Shown: one piece after another, positions 61,542 to 64,000 of the stretch
Position numbering within the stretch: the stretch's first letter is position 1
How the letters are laid out: each line of letters begins with the position of its first letter
Origin: Azotimanducus sp963663145
Lineage (GTDB): Bacteria; Pseudomonadota; Gammaproteobacteria; Pseudomonadales; Azotimanducaceae
NCBI GenBank assembly: GCA_963663145.1
Contig: OY760134.1
Location: 1,798,001-1,862,000 of the forward strand
Direction of reading: 5' to 3'
DNA length: 64,000 bases
Made by a program: the position numbers and the translations under genes
Notes under the pieces: model-generated
Seen by the model: the letters and a program-made list of their open reading frames with translations, nothing else
The model's database searches: none
What the model was told of the DNA's origin: nothing

Positions 61542-61581
61542 AATGGCGCACTATGCAGACATTAGGCAGTGAGAACAAGAC

Positions 61582-62985
61582 TTGAGCGAAGTTCCGAAGC
61601 AGCCACTTGAGAAGCTATTGCTGAGAAATTTCCCCGAAGTCGAGTGCTTGTTGTCCTTGGAGCGCCTCTCGGGAGGTGCAAGCCAAGAGACCTACAAGCT
61701 CAAGGTGCGGGCGAATACAAAGGAACAACTTTTTTGCTTGCGTCGGGCGCCCGGCGGGACGCTTGACAACGACGATGAGAAACGACCCGGTCTCGATGTC
61801 GAGGCCGCGCTCATGCGAGCCGCTCGTCAACTCGGGGTCCCTGAGCCCGAGATTCACTATGTCTTCGCGCCCGAGGACGGATTAGGCGAAGGATTCATCA
61901 TGGAATGGCTTGAGGGCGAAACGCTTGGTCGGCGCATTGTCACTTCACCGGAACTCGAAGACGCTCGAAAGGTGTTTGCGCGCCAATGCGGTACGCTGCT
62001 TGCCAAGATTCACTCGATTGACCTCGCCGCTGTCGGACTTGATCAGCGACTTCATCGCATGCCGCCCAAGGACTTTGTTGAACAGACTTGGGAAGGATAC
62101 CGGATGCTTGAGGTGCCACAGCCGATGATTGACTTCACGGCCAAATGGCTACTGCGACATCTTCCGGAACAGCATTCCATGTGCTTGGTGCATAACGATT
62201 TTCGCAATGGCAATCTGATGGTGAAAGAAGATGGAATCTGCGCGGTCCTCGATTGGGAAACCGCGCATATCGGCGACCCGCTTCGCGACTTGGGGTGGCT
62301 GTGCAATCCTTCATGGCGCTTCGGCGGCAGCCTTGAAGTGGGTGGAGTTGGCACACGCGCCGAATTGCTTGCGGCCTATGCGCACGAATCAGGTGACGAA
62401 GTTGATCCGCACCATCTCAAGTTTTGGGAAGTGTTCGGATCCTTCTGGTGGTCGGTGAGCTGCCTTGGCATGGCGCAGCATTACCGAACCGGCCCAGATC
62501 AAACGGTGGAGCGACCGGCCATTGGACGGCGCACGTCAGAAAGTCAAGCCGATTGCGTCAACCAACTCATTCCGGGCGATTTTGACCTGCTCGAAGCCGC
62601 CCCGTCTCACTCTGGTCTCGATTTGCCCGAGAGCGGCGAGTTGCTGGCAAGCGTACACGACTTCCTGCGCGAAGATGTGATGGCGCAGACGCAAGGCAGG
62701 CTGAGATTCCTCTCGCTCGTGGCCAGTAATTCCCTCGCCATTCTCATGCGCGAATCGGGTCTCATTGAATCCCATCGCCGTCAGGAACAGGATGGTCTGC
62801 GAGCCCTATTGGGAATGAACGCAAGCCTCCTTGACTTGCGCAAGACGCTCTGCCAAGCCTTGAGGGACGACAGCATCCGGCTTGATGCGCCCGGCCTCGC
62901 GCAGCACCTCCGACAAACGGTCATGAACCAGTTGCAAATCGACCAGCCAAAGTACCCAGCCTTGCGAGAAACCTCAGAATCATGA
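61582..62985 (+). CDS. APH-type phosphotransferase fused to DUF6285
   Basis: A 467-residue two-domain protein. Residues 1 to about 330 are an aminoglycoside-phosphotransferase-like kinase, with the catalytic HNDFRNGN near residue 208 and metal-binding LDWETAHIGDPLRD near residue 225. This resembles the ACAD11/FadE-linked APH enzymes that phosphorylate hydroxyacyl-CoA or small alcohols rather than antibiotics. The C-terminal 120 residues match DUF6285, usually encoded separately next to such kinases. The only plausible start near the family N-terminus is a TTG at 61582. It overlaps the PpiC-type gene by four bases (ATGA). Confidence 0.82.
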   Translation: MSEVPKQPLEKLLLRNFPEVECLLSLERLSGGASQETYKLKVRANTKEQLFCLRRAPGGTLDNDDEKRPGLDVEAALMRAARQLGVPEPEIHYVFAPEDGLGEGFIMEWLEGETLGRRIVTSPELEDARKVFARQCGTLLAKIHSIDLAAVGLDQRLHRMPPKDFVEQTWEGYRMLEVPQPMIDFTAKWLLRHLPEQHSMCLVHNDFRNGNLMVKEDGICAVLDWETAHIGDPLRDLGWLCNPSWRFGGSLEVGGVGTRAELLAAYAHESGDEVDPHHLKFWEVFGSFWWSVSCLGMAQHYRTGPDQTVERPAIGRRTSESQADCVNQLIPGDFDLLEAAPSHSGLDLPESGELLASVHDFLREDVMAQTQGRLRFLSLVASNSLAILMRESGLIESHRRQEQDGLRALLGMNASLLDLRKTLCQALRDDSIRLDAPGLAQHLRQTVMNQLQIDQPKYPALRETSES

Positions 62986-63851
62986 CGGCAAACCAAGGCA
63001 TAAAACAGCTGTTTCGCGAACCCATCACTTGGTTCCTGCTCTTCGGGGGTTTGGTGTTCGCATTCGACCAATTCAGCAAGGGGTCTCCGGAACTCGAAAT
63101 CGTCGTCGATCAGGCGCTGCGCGAACGTCTGTCGATGGTCTGGCAGGCGAGTTTCGGCCGCCCGCCAAACCACGATGAACTGCGCGGGCTCATCGATGAG
63201 CACCTCGTCGAGGAAATGCTCTACCGGGAAGCCTTGTCGCTTGGTTTGAATCAGCAGGATCAAATTATTCGTCGGCGCCTAGCACAGAAGATCCGCTTCT
63301 TGAATGAGGATTCCCTACTGCTCGGCAAGCCATCGGAAGACGAGTTGCGCGGATGGTTTGAGGCACGCCAAGACCAGTATGCGCGGGCACCGACGATCAG
63401 CTTTCATCACATCTATATTAATCCGGAAGCGCAAGGTTCGCGTCTCGAGCGGAAGCTCAAAGAAGTCTCACAACAGTTGGCCGGGCCCAAGCAAGCCCAA
63501 AACCCGCCAGTCGGGGATGTCTTTCTTCTTCCCAACGCCTACAAGGATGCGCCGCTGCACCGTATAGCCAACGACTTGGGTTCGGAGTTTGTCGGCGCGC
63601 TGGACACACTGCCGGTGCAGACCTGGTCGCAGCCGATCAAGTCCGCCTATGGATTGCACTTTGTCTGGATCGAACATCGCAGTGCGCGGACCATTGCCGA
63701 ATTCGATGACGTGCTTGAGGAACTTACCGCGGACTACGAGCGAGCGCAACGAGAAGTGGCTAATCAAGCTTTCATCGAAAATCTTGCACAGAAGTATCAA
63801 GTGATTGAATTACCTGATGAGATTTCTCTTGACCAATCCACCTCGCCGTGA
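62982..63851 (+). CDS. PpiC-type peptidyl-prolyl cis-trans isomerase, membrane anchored
   Basis: A 289-residue protein with a single N-terminal helix (about 14-30) and a periplasmic SurA/PpiD-like region. RERLSMVWQASFGRPPNHDELRGLIDEHLVEEMLYREALSLGL is the chaperone-helix part, and the C-terminal parvulin fold contains SFHHIYIN and YGLHFVWIEHRSART (a shortened active-site end). It likely folds an outer membrane or periplasmic client. The next gene begins GTG within its stop (GTGA at 63848), or four codons into the next frame at the ATG at 63857, and is a HupE/UreJ-like protein. Confidence 0.9.
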   Translation: MTANQGIKQLFREPITWFLLFGGLVFAFDQFSKGSPELEIVVDQALRERLSMVWQASFGRPPNHDELRGLIDEHLVEEMLYREALSLGLNQQDQIIRRRLAQKIRFLNEDSLLLGKPSEDELRGWFEARQDQYARAPTISFHHIYINPEAQGSRLERKLKEVSQQLAGPKQAQNPPVGDVFLLPNAYKDAPLHRIANDLGSEFVGALDTLPVQTWSQPIKSAYGLHFVWIEHRSARTIAEFDDVLEELTADYERAQREVANQAFIENLAQKYQVIELPDEISLDQSTSP

Positions 63852-63856
63852 TTGTC

Positions 63857-64000
63857 ATGGGCTGGTTCAACACATCGATCAAGATCGGGCCGCGACTCGC
63901 CGCGGTGCTGATTGGCTGCGTATTTTTGTCATCCCAAGCCCTTGCTCATGAGGTACGACCCGGCCTGCTCGAACTCATGGAGGTTAACGGTACCAACGGC
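63857..64000 (+). CDS. HupE/UreJ-like membrane protein, 5' part only
   Basis: The window ends inside this gene. The first 48 codons encode a signal-like hydrophobic segment followed by SSQALAHEVRPGLLELMEV, which matches the N-terminal region of exported HupE/UreJ-type proteins, whose mature part starts with AHE(V/I)RP. The ATG at 63857 is used; the GTG at 63848, which overlaps the isomerase stop as GTGA, is an equally good start. The rest of the protein, including the transmembrane HupE domain, lies outside this window. Confidence 0.65.
   Translation, partial: MGWFNTSIKIGPRLAAVLIGCVFLSSQALAHEVRPGLLELMEVNGTNG

Overview
The window is gene-dense, with short intergenic gaps and many 1-4 base start/stop overlaps. 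It looks like the chromosome of a Gram-negative, aerobic to microaerobic gammaproteobacterium, probably marine or saline. The signs are two TonB-dependent receptors, two LpxL/HtrB-type acyltransferases, an NfuA-type Fe-S carrier, a Lol-like ABC operon, two BCCT osmolyte transporters and a class I DAHP synthase. This placement is inferred from gene content only. I saw no rRNA, tRNA, CRISPR array or intact insertion sequence.

Layout. 0.1-3.4 kb: a GST, a membrane fatty acid hydroxylase, a broken PIN/DUF3368 remnant and a BCCT transporter. 3.4-5.3 kb: an orphan AAA ATPase behind a pair of 22-base palindromes. 5.3-9.5 kb (minus): an oxidative catabolic operon of Rieske oxygenase, Rieske ferredoxin, SDR, ThuA-like protein and LLM flavoenzyme. 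9.6-12.0 kb (minus): cytochrome c-dependent nitric oxide reductase (norC, norB) led by a small membrane protein. 12.2-21.7 kb: an MFS transporter, then a tightly coupled lipid-modification operon (desaturase, FAD oxidase, DUF1365, two cyclopropane-synthase-like methyltransferases, sensor kinase), followed by a convergent response regulator and a DUF1295 reductase. 21.8-30.0 kb: a zinc-independent NADP reductase, an AddB-like nuclease, an AddA-like helicase-nuclease and an AhpD-like selenoprotein read through an in-frame UGA. 30.2-34.9 kb: a TonB receptor, a GST and a hendecad-repeat coiled-coil membrane protein. 35.0-37.2 kb: DAHP synthase with a long structured leader, a micro-protein and nfuA. 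37.2-37.9 kb: a VapBC module. 38.0-48.5 kb: antiporter, MFS, BCCT, alkyl-DHAP-synthase-like oxidase, tandem LpxL-like acyltransferases, Tet-type MFS and a metallo-beta-lactamase-fold hydrolase. 48.7-50.9 kb: a type II restriction-modification pair. 51.4 kb: pyrE. 52.1-59.8 kb (minus): TonB receptor, LolA-like protein, two FtsX-type permeases, LolD-like ATPase and an outer-membrane barrel. 60.0-61.5 kb (minus): cobalt-type nitrile hydratase. 61.6-64.0 kb: an APH-DUF6285 fusion, a PpiC-type isomerase and the start of a HupE/UreJ-like gene.

The most striking feature is the selenoprotein. A TGA at 29672-29674 sits exactly where AhpD has the second cysteine of its CxxC. The reading frame continues for 121 codons, and a hairpin with bacterial SECIS geometry starts 5 bases after the UGA. 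Second is the leader of the DAHP synthase gene: a good sigma70-like promoter, a short reading frame ending in Tyr-Trp codons, several mutually exclusive pairings and a stem with a T-run just before the start codon. Third is the lipid operon, which pairs two methyltransferases with its own two-component system.
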